From positions 1 through 64,000 of the forward strand of contig QLIY01000667.1 of the NCBI GenBank assembly GCA_003260075.1: a stretch of 64,000 bases of DNA, written 5' to 3'. A program made the translations under genes and the position numbers. The notes beneath the pieces are model-generated. The model saw nothing but the letters and a program-made list of their open reading frames with translations. It had not been told where the DNA came from and made no database searches. The stretch is from Phallusia mammillata. Lineage: Eukaryota > Chordata > Ascidiacea > Phlebobranchia > Ascidiidae. Positions within the stretch are counted from its first letter, which is position 1. The number at the start of each line of letters is the position of its first letter. This document shows positions 25,501 through 38,167 of this stretch, piece after piece.

Positions 25501-28500
25501 ACATACAGCACAGATGAAACTGGCTCACAATGGGCAAGCAACTGCTTGGGAACCAAAGTGAAGTCGGCTCAGTGTCACAGTATCAATTTAAAAACGCTGA
25601 TGAGGCTTTTTAGGTCGATACAGTGCACTGTCTGCAGATTTTCATTTATTGGGTCTATGCTTTTATATTGATCCTAAATATTGTTTTTGGCATGGGTTTT
25701 CGAAAAAATCTTATGTTGAAAATGATTCAATTTTTGCAGTGAATGTTCTGAAAATCCTGCTGAAGAAATTGAAACGAGACTTGTCACTTTGTGTGAACGC
25801 TTGANTAGTAGTCTTTGTTATAACTCGTGAATGTTAAGCTGTAGACAGTGCACACTGTTTTGACCTAAAAGGTCTCATCAGTGCAGCTGGTGAAGAGAGA
25901 TTGGTCATATTGGCTAGTGTAGCCTTCCAACGACACTCCAGTTTGTTGGGAGTAACGGGGTAAAAACCCATGCCTCACCTAGTCTGTGCGAAGCCACAAC
26001 TGGACATACAGCACAGATGAAACTGGCTCACAATGGGCAAGCAACTGCTTGGGAACCAAAGTGAAGTCGGCTCAGTGTCACAGTATCAATTTAAAAACGC
26101 TGATGAGGCTTTTTAGGTCGATACAGTGCACTGTCTGCAGATTTTCATTTATTGGGTCTATGCTTTTATATTGATCCTAAATATTGTTTTTGGCATGGGT
26201 TTTCGAAAAAATCTTATGTTGAAAATGATTCAATTTTTGCAGTGAATGTTCTGAAAATCCTGCTGAAGAAATTGAAACGAGACTTGTCACTTTGTGTGAA
26301 CGCTTGAAGGCAGAATATGTCAAACCCTATGGAGATATTCCTGCTTCCCAAGAAAGTAAGTAAAGCTAGAAAATCTAGAAATCATACAACTTTTGTTGAT
26401 CACATGTCTAATTTTGTTAGCTTTTTATGTGGTTAAACAAAATAAAGAATTGGTCAGAGCATTTCTATAGCTAATAGTAGATTGTAGACAATTTGGAATT
26501 CTAAATGCAGTGGGCGAAATTTACAAATGTAGCGGAGTCGTCTTTACTTTACTAGAGGCTCCAAAAATGTTGGGGGGGGGGGGGGGGGGGGGGCATTTTT
26601 TCGGAAAAAAAACACAGTTAAAAGTGCTTGTCTGTAAACATATTATTATCTGTTTCTACTGACAATTGCAAATGTGCTGAAGCTTTTCTATTTTTTCTAA
26701 AGGTATTGCGGAATCTCGCGCCGTATCTTCACGAACTCTCTACTACCACATGCTGGAAGGAACGATGCTGCAGGAAAAAGTCAGACTTAGTGGAAAAGGA
26801 GATCTAACTGTGAGTAGTTAAAATGGACTTGTTAACATGTTAATTGCCTACAGTGCACTCCAATACGACCTATATGGTATCATCAGTGCAGCTGGTGACA
26901 AGTCCTTGGCTGCAGGCTAATGTATACCCATGGCTTTGTTATGGGGGGGGGGGGGGGGGGGGGAAGAAAATTATTTAGATACACCCACAAGCAATCTTTA
27001 TTGCTAAGAAAATGCACTTCAGTCCCAAAAAATAAAATTCACAAACTTTTTGTTGTTTAGCATTTTATTGCTCCTTGAATATCTTGTAACTGTTCTAACT
27101 GTTAATGTGCGTTGTATAACAATTGTTCATTTTTTATTCAGGCTTTGCTGAAACGTGACGACTTCCACTCGCTGTTATTTGCTTGTTGTGTCGAGATCGT
27201 TCTCGATTGCAACCAATCACGAAGAATATTTCCATGGATTGTGGTTGCCATGGATATGAATCCGTATTATTTCTACAAGGTACATAAATTAAAGTTCAAA
27301 TCTGAACAGCAAACACTATTTTCTATGAACATATTTTGCCATATTCTGACACAGTTCTATAACACAGCATCTGCCGAAAAATGTAATGCGATAAATACTA
27401 AGTTACCATGGATGTCATTAAGTAACTGATGCTTATTTATGAACTTCTGATTTCCAAGGAAGTGGAAACAAGTCTTACTAATAGTGCCTCGTTCAAAAAA
27501 TTCAAATAAAATAAACATTGTGTTGGTGATTTAATGACATGAAATACTGCCATTTTATATTACAACATACTGTTCTTTAGATGAAAAAATAATGTTTTAA
27601 TTTTTTTAAGTTGTTTAAATGTTGATGTTTTGATTCAGGTGATTGAACTTGTTATGAGAGCTGAAGAAAACCTTCCCAACCAGTGCGTGAAACATTTAAA
27701 CCACATCGAGGAGCAAATCCTGGAAAGTCTCGCTTGGAAATCTGATTCACCATTGTGGAATGCTTTGGATGAGTCTGGTGGAGCCGGACCACAATGTGAA
27801 GAGGTCAGGTTTAATACTCATTGGCCGTTTATTTAAAACTGACATTTTATGTATTTGGTGTCAAAACCATTCGAGTTTTGCATGGTTTTATGATCTTTTC
27901 TATTATGTCTATAGTTGGCCACATTTGATTCTAAATTTGTTTCAAAATCATAATATATATGTCACCAAAAGATAGTATTTAAGAGTGTTCAATACGGAAC
28001 TATTATCTCCATTCTTCAATACTTCATTTTGTTGACTGAAAAAAATGATGAATTTTTCATACTTTGTCTACAGAAAATATTATGTATAACTGATTAAACA
28101 TGGTATAATACTTAAAAAATGTCTTGATATATGACTACTTATTATTAGCCACTATTGTCTTCATTTCTGGGGGGGGGGATATTATTTCTACAAGGTACAC
28201 AAATTCAATTTTTAACTTGATTTACGTGAACCGGCATATTCTTACATGCAGTGCTTCTTTCCAAAACAAAACAACATGCCGAAAGAAAATATGACAGAAA
28301 CTGCCTTATCGAAACAAACTGTTGTTAAAATAAAATAAAACACAAAATGCTGTTATAAATCGTAAAAAGTTAGGTTAAAACAATTGAAAATATTAGTAGT
28401 GAAATAAAATACTGAATTATATATATTTTGCAATTTTTCTACCAAGATTACACCACATTATTCTGTTTTGGTCTTTTCAGAATTAATTTGCTTATGACTA

Positions 28501-31500
28501 TAACTATTACTTAAACTTTGTCCGCGGTGTAGGTCTTGTCAGGTTTTCACAGGTGTTACCTTTAGGTTTTCCAGGCGTTGCTGGGTTTGCAAGGTTTTTA
28601 ACGATTTTGTGTTTGGCGACACTCGCGTTGTTGAGTTGTTTAGAACATTGTGTTTGTTTTACATTCTTGATATTTTGGTGTTGATCTATTGCGTTTTTCA
28701 GGAACTGATGATGCCATTATTAGGCGAAATATATATTCCTACTTTCTAATTTACTGACTGATTCTGTTGGCAGTTGAGACAGTCCTCTCAAATTTCGAGT
28801 CTTNGTCCTCTCAAATTTATAAACTAATTATAAATGTTGATGTTTTGATTCAGGTGATTGAACTTGTAATGAGAGCTGAAGAAAACCTTCCCAACCAGTG
28901 TGTGAAACATTTAAATCACATCGAGGAGCAAATCCTGGAAAGTCTCGCTTGGAAATCTGATTCACCATTGTGGAATGCGTTGGATGAGTCTGGTGGAGCC
29001 GGACCACAATGTGAAGAGGTCAGGTTTAATACTCATTGGCCGTTTATTTAAAACTGACATTTTATGTATTTGGTGTCAAAACCATTCGAGTTTTGCATGG
29101 TTTTATGATCTTTTCTATTATGTCTATAGTTGGCCACATTTGATTCTAAATTTGTTTCAAAATCATAATATATATGTCACCAAAAGATAGTATTTAAGAG
29201 TGTTCAATACGGAACTATTATCTCCATTCTTCAATANACCCTCAAAGTTGTTGGAGTTTGTCACTCCTGATGTAAATCATGACATTATATGTATTTGCTC
29301 CCAAAACCATTTGAGTTTAGCATGGTTTTACGATTTTTTAAATTACGTCCTGGTGTGTATGGCTGGTGATCTTTTCCTGTCTTTTCTGGAACTTGTCTTT
29401 ATATTAGGAAACTTCTACTTCTGATGAGTCTAAAATCAGTGTATATATGTTACCAAAGATAGTATTTAAGAGTGTTCAAACTACTTCATAGTACACAACT
29501 ATTATCTCCATTCTTCAATACTTCGTTTTGTTGACTAAAAAATGATGAATTTTTCATGGTGTGTGCACAGAAAAATGTATGTATAATTGAAACTGATTAA
29601 ACATGGTATAATACTTAAAAAATTTCATGATATATGACTACTTATTATTAGCCACTATTGTCTTCATTTCTCACACTGAGTATTGGTAACTCATGACATG
29701 ATTTAAACAATTTTCATATTGTGCTCAGAAACAGTATTATATGTAATTGAAACTGCTTAAAATGTTAAATAACTTACACCTTTTGTAGGTGAATCACTCC
29801 CAACACATGGAAGGCATGATGGCAACTCCTGCCGGTGCGACGAACCCAGTCGGATCGCAGTCGTCACCTTTAGCTCATCCAAGACTAAAAGCCGTTGCTA
29901 AGGGGGACATGGCAACGACCTTGAGGAAAACGGGGGGGGGGTGTTAAATAACTTACACCTTTTGTAGGTGAATCACTCCCAGCACATGGAAGGCATGATG
30001 GCAACTCCTGCAGGTGCGACTAACCCTGTCGGATCGCAGTCGTCACCTTTAGCTCATCCTAGACTTAAAGCGGTTGCTAAGGGGGACATGGCAACGACCT
30101 TGAGGAAAACCGAAACCAGTTCAGCTCAGGATCGATTCAGTTCTCCGTCTCCGGGATCAGCTAAGCGGCGATTGTTTTCTGCAGATCGGAATTCACCAAT
30201 AGCTGCTGGCTTGCCTCAGGTTTGTACTAGTTTTGGGAAATAAAATAAAATTGTCATGTGGGTTTTCTGGTAGAAGTTTTAATTGTTTCAAAACAGGCTA
30301 TGGAGAACAAAATAGCTCTCTAAAGTGAGGAGACCTTTACCCAGTTGTTGCAAAAGCATTTCTTAACTAGTTTTACTTGATTCTTAATAACTCAAATATT
30401 GTCGATTTTTTTGCAGATTTTTTTATCATAAAAATTTATTTATTTATTTCAGGCTGCCCCATCCAGCCCATCCAGCGCTGCAAAGACAATCACATTTACT
30501 CCTGGATCTCCCAGTAAGTTGTTGTTCAGTTTATCTTTCTTGGATAAAGAATAATCTAATCTTTCCACAAAGAATAAGTTATGACACTACAGTTTACATC
30601 CTTGCTAGTATTTGAACTTGTTTAAGCAGCAAGTTCTGCTGGTTAGGGGGGGGGGAAATCTTTCCACAAAGAATAAGTTATGACACTACAGTTTAAATCA
30701 AAAATCCTTGCTAGTATTTGAACTTGTTTAAGCAGCAAGTTCTGCTGGTTACAAGATACCAGAATGGGTTTAGAACCAATGAACATTAAAGGTGTTGTTT
30801 CCATTTTCATCATTGCTTAAAAACAGTCACTTAAAAATTACCCTTGTGCTCACTATGTTGTTGGTTCTAATCCTGTTTTAGGCTCTTGTGCTCCCCAGAC
30901 TAATAAACTTTAGTAGCATTGCTCCAACCAACTTCATGGTTTACCTGAATTGTATTCACCATTTTCACCAACTGCTCTAGTCATCAATTTCAGATAAAAC
31001 CACTCTCACAGACTTTCTACAAGGCAAGCAGCTCGACTGCAGGCATTGCCAACTCACTGTGGATAAAATTAAAGTCAGATGTTTTTTTCACAGGAGGCAA
31101 GATTACTCTGGTTCCAATTAAAAAGACGCCCGAGAGTTCGAAACCAAAGAAAGCTGGGGGGGGGGCAAAAATTAAAGTCAGATGTTTTTTTCACAGGAGG
31201 CAAGATTACACTGGTTCCAATTAAAAAGACGCCCGAGAGTTCGAAACCAAAGAAAGCTGGCTCTCTTGCCTTGTTCTTCAGAAAGGTAAAGTCAAACTTT
31301 TCTACTCTTGGGCATTGAGCTTCGATTGTGAATTCACAATTTTGTAATACAAATCAAGCTTATTATGGGTCCCCTTCCCTGAAGGGACACATATTGTTTT
31401 TGTCCGGGGGGGGGGGTGAACTTGGATTGTGAATTCACAATTTTGTAATACAAATCAAGCTTATTAATTGTGAAAGTGATTTTTTTCTACAAAAATCGCA

Positions 31501-34500
31501 ACCTGCCTAAAACTAAAACTTCGAAAAAGATTACTGAACCTTATGACAGCTTTTTCAGTATAGGGTAATCTAGTTAATCACACAAACCATTTAATTGCAT
31601 CAGAATCGTAAATTCTGACAATAGGCATTCGTTCAGAAATTTGTTTGGGTAACTGCATAAGTAAGCCTTACAAATTAAAAAGTATATTAAAGTGGAAATA
31701 AAATTTGCTGTATAATGGAAGCAAGAACTAAAACAAACTGACTGATTTAAGTGTAGTAATAATAGATCTAGTTTAGTATGATTATCCGCCACTGGAATAA
31801 GCAGTATTGAACACATATGGCAAAGAACATTTTCTATATGAGCCCAGTTTTATAGACAAACTGTATTTCAGGTGTATCATATGTCTGGTGTGAGACTACG
31901 ACATTTGTGTGAGAATCTTGTGATCAGTGCAGATCTACGAAGCAAGATTTGGACTTGTTTCGAGTACTCAATTTCCAAGAAAGGTTTTGAACTGATGAGA
32001 GATCGACATATCGACCAATTGCTGATGTGTGCTGTATACGTCATGGCTAAGGTTTGTTTGACATTTTTTAGCTTTTATCACCAGTCCATTATTTCTGCTT
32101 TTGTTTTTTCAACAAACAAACCAACATTTTTTTTAAATTATTTCTTTGGTACTCATTAGAGTGTTTTTCTTTCATTTGAAGCAGTTAGGTTTTGCATTTG
32201 AGCTACAAAAATTGTGTAAAGTAAAACATAGATTTTAAAAGTCATCTTAGAGATGTTTTTCTTGCAATTATGGCTATCATTTTGCTTCATTATAAGGTGT
32301 CAAATTAAAGGGTTTTAAAAAACCATAGGCAATACTCTACTCATGTAGGGTTTGGTTTATGACATCTCTAGTCTTACTGTCATTTAGCCGCATCAATCAA
32401 TTGTGCCATACACTGTTTTGCCTTCCGTGATGTTGCTCGTCATTTTCAGCTTGGTGATTAGTTTAGTACAATTGTGTCACTATGATTTCTTTCTTCAAGC
32501 AAAATATACTCAGATGAGGGGGGGGGGGGAGTGTTTTTCTTTCATTTGAAGCAGTTAGGTTTTGCATTTGAATTACAAAAATTGTGTAAAGTAAAACGTA
32601 GATTTTCAAATCATCCTAGTGCTGTTTTTCTTGCAATTATGGATAACATTCTGCTTCATTATAGTTTGTCAAATTAAAAAGTGGTCGATGACAGCTCTAG
32701 TCTAGTCGTGATTATTTTAGTAAAATTGTGTCACTATGATTTCTTTCTTCAAGCAAAATATACTCAGATGAATTAAACATTGGATCATTGAATAGCAAAA
32801 TATTCTGTTGTTGTTTGCCAGATTACTCAGCACGACCAGTCGTTCCAGGAAATAATGAGATGTTATAGAAATCAGCCACAAGCCAACAGTAACGTGAGTA
32901 ACTTTATCTGAGCGTTAAAATTATGTACAGTTTTGGTGAAACAAAAAAATTTTCATAACAATAATCATTTTTCAAGTTTTAAATTACCATTGTTCAAAAA
33001 ATCTAATGCACTCGGGGGGGGGGCAGCCACAAGCCAACAGTAATGTGAGTCACTTTATCTGAGCATTAAAATTATGTACAGTTTTGGTGAAACAAAAAAA
33101 TATTCGTAAGAATAAACATTTTTCAAGTTTTAAATTACCATTGTTCAAAAAATCTAATGCACTCTCAGGTTGAAAAATGTCAATATATAACAGAAATATG
33201 GAAAGTTTTTACCAAATTATTACATAGGTCAAAAACATGTATATAAACAAATTTCCTTAGATTAAATGCAACAATTTTTGAGTGTCTCTCATCTAATGGG
33301 GGGGGGGGTGCAACCATTAAATAAACTTTCTATCCTTGCAGGTTTATCGGAGTGTACTGATCCATCGAGCAAGCAGCCCTGCTCTCACATCTGCCCCCCA
33401 AACCTCGGGTATCCGTTCAAACAGCACATTACCCATGCGGGGGGGGGGAGCAACCATTAAATAAACTTTCTATCCTTGTAGGTTTATCGTAGTGTACTGA
33501 TCCACCGAGCAAGCAGCCCTGCTCTCACACCTGCCCCCCAAACCTCGGGTATCCGTTCAAACAGCACATTACCCATGCCAGCCCCCTCTTCGGACCCGCC
33601 CTCTCCAGCTTTACCCCAACTCCCGGGGTCCGATAACCCACAAGATGAGCAGCATGAAGAGCGAGACGACCTCATTCAGTTTTACAACAAAGTTTATGTT
33701 CCGATGATGAGAGAATTTGTGAAACAATTCAGTTCGTCCGGTGATGCTTCCCAGGTAAAATATAAACAATGTTCAAATTTAAGTTATCTGTATCGTACAC
33801 AAGGCCTATTTATTGTGTTATGTTCAAAAAATGTTCAAATTGCCAACTAAATTTTACTTTTGCGTACTACGAAGCTGACATGTGCAGCATAGGCAGGCAA
33901 CTGTGATTGTGATTCGACTTTCAGCGGCTTTACCACTGAGTCTGTAGCTCAGTTAGTAGAGCGCAAGTCCCGGAAAGACTCCTGTCGTGGGTTCGAATGG
34001 GGGGGGGGGTCTGGCGAGGGCGGCAAACTAAGTAGTTGGGAGCCGCGGTTGACAATCACTGCTCTAGCCCATGCCTTGCCACATGGGAATGTTTGGTGAC
34101 CAGGTTAAGGTTTTTTTTCACAAAACCGCATCGTGCTCACTTTCTTTCCATTAACAACAAATTTTTTCAAACGCCTTTTTGTTCAGCAGTTGGTTAATCA
34201 TTTAACAGGTCAACTTTTCAAGTGATATGTTAGATTTGAAACTTTCGTTTTGTTTTTAGCTTGAGGTTCCTATTTCTCCGATGCCTCTGACAAGAAAAAT
34301 GATTCAATCTCCACGTAAAGTGGCTGGAAATATTTACATCTCTCCGCTAAGAGCAAGTGAGATATATTTGATACCGGCACACGTTTTAATAACAGTCATT
34401 GGCCATATACGCTAGTGTAGCCGCACTATGAGGCAAGGGAAAAAAACTACAAATGTTCTGTTTGGTCGAACACCGAGCATCTCACGTTATTGCTCGGTGC

Positions 34501-35229
34501 GTTGTGACGTCACAAACCTTAGCAATTCCATGCTAGTTTTGAACCGGGGGGGGGGAACTACAAATGTTCTGTTTGGTCGAACACCGAGCTTCTCACGATA
34601 ATGCTCGCTGCGTTGTGACGTCACAAACCTTAGCAATTCCATGCTAGTTTTGAACCTTTTCAAGGTCTCGTACGTCACTAGCGGTGTACTCAGCTGTACA
34701 GGCCCCATCTAACACATTAAAAACAGTCATTTTCGTTCTTGGATATCTTACGAACACCAGTTTTGAATGTTAGCAGAGCATGAATGTGCAAATTTAACGC
34801 TCGGGTCAGTTTGTGCAACTGCTTGGCTGAGCACCGAGCATAAAAAACAGCAATGCTCTGGACCTAGTACTCTCGGGGGGGGGGTGTCTGAGCACCGAGC
34901 ATAAAAAACAGCAATGCTCTGGACCTAGTACTCTCATTTTTGGTTATAATATTTGAACATTAGTATTTTATCCACTCCGTATTTTTCTAACCACATATTT
35001 AAATCATGTAGGATCACATTTGCCGCACGGCGGCACCCTTGAGTACAACTTCCAACGAAGCCCGGCCAAGCAGCTTCGTGAAATCAACTCCATGATGCAG
35101 AAACACAGAAGTCCGTCCATAAACGGAAAACGCCACCTAGCGTTTGGTGATGACGGTGAACCGGATGCAAAACGCCCTGTGTCGAAAAGAGTTCAGTTAA
35201 TCCAAGCACAGAGGAACGGATTACAGTAA
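19593..35229 (+). CDS. Rbl: Retinoblastoma-like pocket protein (p107/p130 type), complete
   Basis: Repressor that binds E2F/DP and cyclin-CDK in the nucleus. Twenty-two exons: 19593-19605, 19904-20043, 20714-20853, 21281-21517, 22223-22287, 22747-22878, 23520-23719, 24295-24350, 24412-24577, 25095-25273, 26243-26355, 26703-26809, 27142-27279, 27639-27803, 29968-30219, 30453-30513, 31197-31285, 31872-32051, 32822-32893, 33482-33754, 34260-34356, 35012-35229. They total 3093 nt, 1030 aa, near human p107 (1068). N-terminal domain about 20-310 (GDSLHWLVCSLYAACRR); pocket A about 384-617 (HIEEQILESLAW); spacer with cyclin-docking KRRLF near residue 685, a p107/p130 trait absent from RB1; pocket B about 735-950 (IWTCFEYS, DRHIDQLLMCAVYVMAK, QEIMRCYRNQPQA). 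The C-terminus keeps NIYISPLR and a SPAKQLREIN segment. Whether the lineage has one or two such genes is unknown. Confidence 0.96.
22610..22638 (+). other. Truncated allele of Rbl exon 6
   Basis: The intron end plus the first bases of exon 6 occur before the gap at 22638-22649 and again, complete, at 22747-22878. Confidence 0.75.
24804..24970 (+). repeat. tRNA-derived SINE, family 2
   Basis: Head GCCTGTGTAGTTCAGTTTGT with an AGTC/GACT anticodon-like arm and B box GGGTTCAAATCCCACC, then a shared tail CTTGCCATATGGAAATGCTTGG. Further copies are at 33935-34110, 45990-46150 and 55557-55650. In Rbl intron 9. Confidence 0.75.
25306..26308 (+). repeat. Near-identical 500-bp assembly duplication in Rbl intron 10/exon 11
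   Basis: 25306-25804 and 25806-26308 are almost the same, joined by a single n at 25805. Rbl exon 11 is cut at 25740-25804 in the first copy and complete at 26243-26355 in the second. The foldback repeat in the intron is therefore also doubled. This is a join of overlapping contigs, not a tandem duplication. Confidence 0.85.
25330..25680. repeat. Foldback repeat with hammerhead-core arms, copy 3
   Basis: Left arm on the minus strand: CTGCA, CTGATGA, GACC/GGTC helix, then AAAAC in place of GAAAC, AGTG/CACT helix, GTC. Right arm on the plus strand: CTGATGA, GGC/GTC helix, GATAC in place of GAAAC, GTC, TGCAG. The outer right flank mirrors the outer left flank of copy 1. Repeated at about 25833-26182 by the assembly overlap. 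In Rbl intron 10. Confidence 0.78.
26849..26905. repeat. Single arm of the hammerhead foldback family
   Basis: One arm only: on the minus strand CTGCA, CTGATGA, ACC/GGT helix, GTATT in place of GAAAC, then AGTGCACTGTAG. In Rbl intron 12. Confidence 0.62.
28854..29018 (+). other. Second copy of Rbl exon 14 (allele duplication)
   Basis: Repeats exon 27639-27803 with a few silent changes. It follows an allelic stretch that begins after the gap at 28169-28178 with the end of exon 13 (about 28179-28194) and an n at 28804. Only one copy belongs in the transcript. Confidence 0.85.
29789..29931 (+). other. Truncated allele of Rbl exon 15
   Basis: Copies the first 143 nt of the exon at 29968-30219. 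I count seven differences, all silent (third positions), which is the pattern of two functional alleles. It ends at a converted gap, 29932-29941. Confidence 0.85.
31094..31157 (+). other. Truncated allele of Rbl exon 17
   Basis: Copies the start of the exon at 31197-31285 (GKITLVPIKKTPESSKPKKAG) and ends in a converted gap. Confidence 0.8.
33342..33438 (+). other. Truncated allele of Rbl exon 20
   Basis: Copies the first 97 nt of the exon at 33482-33754, with two silent changes and one replacement (Ser for Pro). It ends in a converted gap at 33439. Confidence 0.8.
33935..34110 (+). repeat. tRNA-derived SINE, family 2, gap-broken
   Basis: Head GTCTGTAGCTCAGTTAGTAG to GGGTTCGAATGG, then the gap at 33999-34009; the tail CATGCCTTGCCACATGGGAA follows. 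Confidence 0.7.
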
Positions 35230-36487
35230 AATAGTTCGTTGGTTGGTTTGAACATTGAAACATTGAATTTTTTAGTTTTTAGTAGGTTTGGTTTGGTATG
35301 TTTTTAACAGTTTACTTTCGTAAGACGTTAATTTTGTATAAGTAAGAGGTCGTATTTGTCACCCAAAGTTTTTTGTTGTCTTTATCTGCAAAAGGTTTTT
35401 GTGTTAAATTAATGCTTTTAATGGACAAATTTGAGATGCTTTGGAGTACATTTTTAAAGAAATCAGTAAGTTGTTTTGGGGGTAATGGTATGATATTCAA
35501 ACTTACGGGCTGATTTAGTTTTGAAAATCAGAAAAAGTTAAACAAAAAAAAAACAATTAAAACTCCTGTCTTACAGTTTCAAAATACTACAAATTATGCT
35601 TTTTGGATTGCTATAAGTTGTATACAGCTTAATTCAAAACTATGTGCGCGATTTTTTTCGTCCACATTTGAGTAAATAATGCGAATGTTCCGTTTGGTTT
35701 TATAAAGTCTTCCCCAAACTTAAGTACTCAACTTCTACTGCTGGTTATTGTGCTACTGATAGAGAAAATACGACTTGTCTTTTTGAACATTTTACACGTT
35801 TTTGTACATTAGTTTGTCATCTGACAGCAGGTGTCGGTAAACTTGGTTGGGGGGGGGGGGTACTTTGTGCTACTGATAGAGAAAATACGACTTTGTCTTT
35901 TTGAACATTTTACACGTTGTTGTACATTAGTTTGTCATCTGACAGCAGGTGTCGGTAAACTTGGTTGCAAAAGTTTTGTTGAAAATTAGCAATTGTATTG
36001 CCTCGCGTAGCGTATGATAAAAACAACATAATCAAAAGGAATTGAAATTGGCGCGAATCAATTAACGATGCACAATTGCGTTGATAGAAACACAAAATAA
36101 ATACAAATTTCGTGTTGAAATGTTTAACCCCATATCATCTCATATTTCGTGTCGCGATCATGTCGTGAAAATTTTTGTATTATGTGAAGCTCGTTAATGA
36201 AGTTGACCTGTGTTTTCGACTCGCTCATGTGAATAGTTTCACGACATCATCTCATATTATATCATGGTCGTGTCGTGAAATGTCGTCTATAATGTGAAGT
36301 TGGTTATCGAAGGTTGTCCGTAATATAGTCTCGCCCATGTGAACAGTTTCACGACATCATCTCATATTTTGTGTTACGATCACGCCGTGAATTATTGTCA
36401 CATGTGAAGCTTGTATCGAACATTACTACACTTTAAACGTGCTCATGTGAACAGTTTCACGACATCATCTCATATTTTGTGTCACGA
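35230..36487. other. Rbl 3' flank and tandem repeats
   Basis: No gene seen. 35230-35850 is the AT-rich 3' UTR and flank of Rbl; 35861-36000 re-reads it on the other allele. From about 36140 a ~110-bp unit repeats about four times (GTTTCACGACATCATCTCAT near 36237, 36345 and 36454). Confidence 0.75.
36140..36487. repeat. Tandem repeat, unit about 110 bp with internal hairpin
   Basis: Each unit has TTTCACGACA and, about 35 nt later, TGTCGTGAAA, able to fold. One more unit is found at 37504-37570 on the inverted contig side. Unit spacing is near 108 bp. Confidence 0.8.
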
Positions 36488-36639
36488 GGGGGGGGGGCAT
36501 AAGTAAGAGGTCGTATTTGTCACCCAAACTTTTTTGTTGTCTTTATCTGCAAAAGGTTTTGTGTTAAATTAATGCTTTTAATGGACAAATTTGAGATGCT
36601 TTGGAGNAAAAACAACAACCACATTTTACCCAACAAAAA

Positions 36640-36905
36640 CCAACAACATTTATTTTCTACTTTTATACTTTTCAAAAACACTTTCCACTGAACGGCAACA
36701 AAACACTTTCCAACAGCTAAAAACCACTTTCAATGAGAGGCCAATTACACAATATTTTCCACTTTCCAACAGCTAAACAACACTTTCCACTGAACGGCAA
36801 CAAAACACTTTTCTACAGCTAAACAACACTTTCAATGAGACGCCACCTGAACAATATTTTCTACTTTCCAACAGCTAAACAACACTTTCCACTGAACGGC
36901 AACAA
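36640..36905. repeat. Minisatellite (AACACTTTCCAACAGCTAAA-type)
   Basis: Units of CTTTCCAACAGCTAAACAAC alternate with CACTGAACGGCAACAAAACA and with AATGAGACGCCA segments, giving a higher-order repeat of roughly 120 bp. Sits between n joins at 36607 and 37137. Confidence 0.75.
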
Positions 36906-38167
36906 AGCCACTGCCATATTCTTTTTTCGATGATTACCTCCGGTTTTCCGAAGTACGACTGGCTCAACTCGTGAAGGCCGGACCATTTGAGAGTCATTAC
37001 TATGTTTTTTGTTTCTCTTTTTCCTTAACAAAAATTTCTGATAATATTTAATATGACTGATAATATTTAATATGAAATATTAACTATTAAATAATCAATT
37101 TTGTTTAAACGTTTTGTACACTGCATTTGTCACAGTNAAATCAGTGCAAAATGATAAGTTTTGCTTTCTTGCTACTTCTGAAAAACCATCTACAAGCACT
37201 ACATTCAAAACGAACAAAACAAAAAACTTCTTTGAACGCAACTACATTTTGTAAAAACCCAGTAAATAAAAACCTGACGCTACACTGCAAAAGCTTTTCT
37301 TTCTTCTCAGTACAGATTGTAGTTATAAAATAAAACACTNGAAACTGGGGCATTGTGGGTATTTGTCAAGTGGACATTGTGGGTACATTTGCAGCCCCCC
37401 CCCCTTTGAAATTGAGACCATAAGATGCTTAAAAACAGCATTTTAAGTTTTTTTGTCAGCTTTTTAGTAAACCGTAAAGTGAAGGTATATTTACCCCCCC
37501 CCCTCATGTGAACAGTTTCACGACATCATCTCATATTTTGTGTCACGATCATGTCGTGAAAAATGGCTTAACATGTGAAGCTGGTTTGCACACGTTTTGC
37601 GTTTTTGGGGCATTGTGTCATTTTAGAGCCGCTTTTAATCGTGTTTATGATTTTTGTGTTTTTTCAACAACTTTTCAACCATGCCGGATTTAAACGTCTT
37701 CAAACGTGTTTCCAATTTGATTTAATCCAATCCCGATATAGGCCTACGTGAAACTGGGGCATTGTGGGTATTTGTCAAGTGGGCATTGTGGGTACATTTG
37801 CAACCCTACAAAACAACGTATTTTATGTTTGTCTAAAATTCTGACACATTTTAATTTGGCATTTTATCTCTGTTTTCGCCTATAAGACGTTTTTGTTTGA
37901 TTTAAATGAGCCCCAAAGACCTCAAATAACCCATTGGCATTCAAGCTAGCCCCACTGAATATGGATTAAAAACAAGTCGAATACTCTGCAAAGTTTGCTC
38001 CACTGTGTGGCATGGTGGCTGGTTTCATTTCACTTTTACCGTTTTAGTTTGGTTTTAAAATCCGATTTTACCCTTGTTTCGACTTTCGTGTACATTTAGT
38101 CGTGAACGTAGCGATGCGATTAATTTGGTTGATTTTTATATTCCGGAATAAAACTCCGTAATAAGAC

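Noticed and set aside
36140..36487. CRISPR-like array
   Set aside because: Repeats are ~110 bp, imperfect, without short unique spacers, and in a eukaryotic genome.
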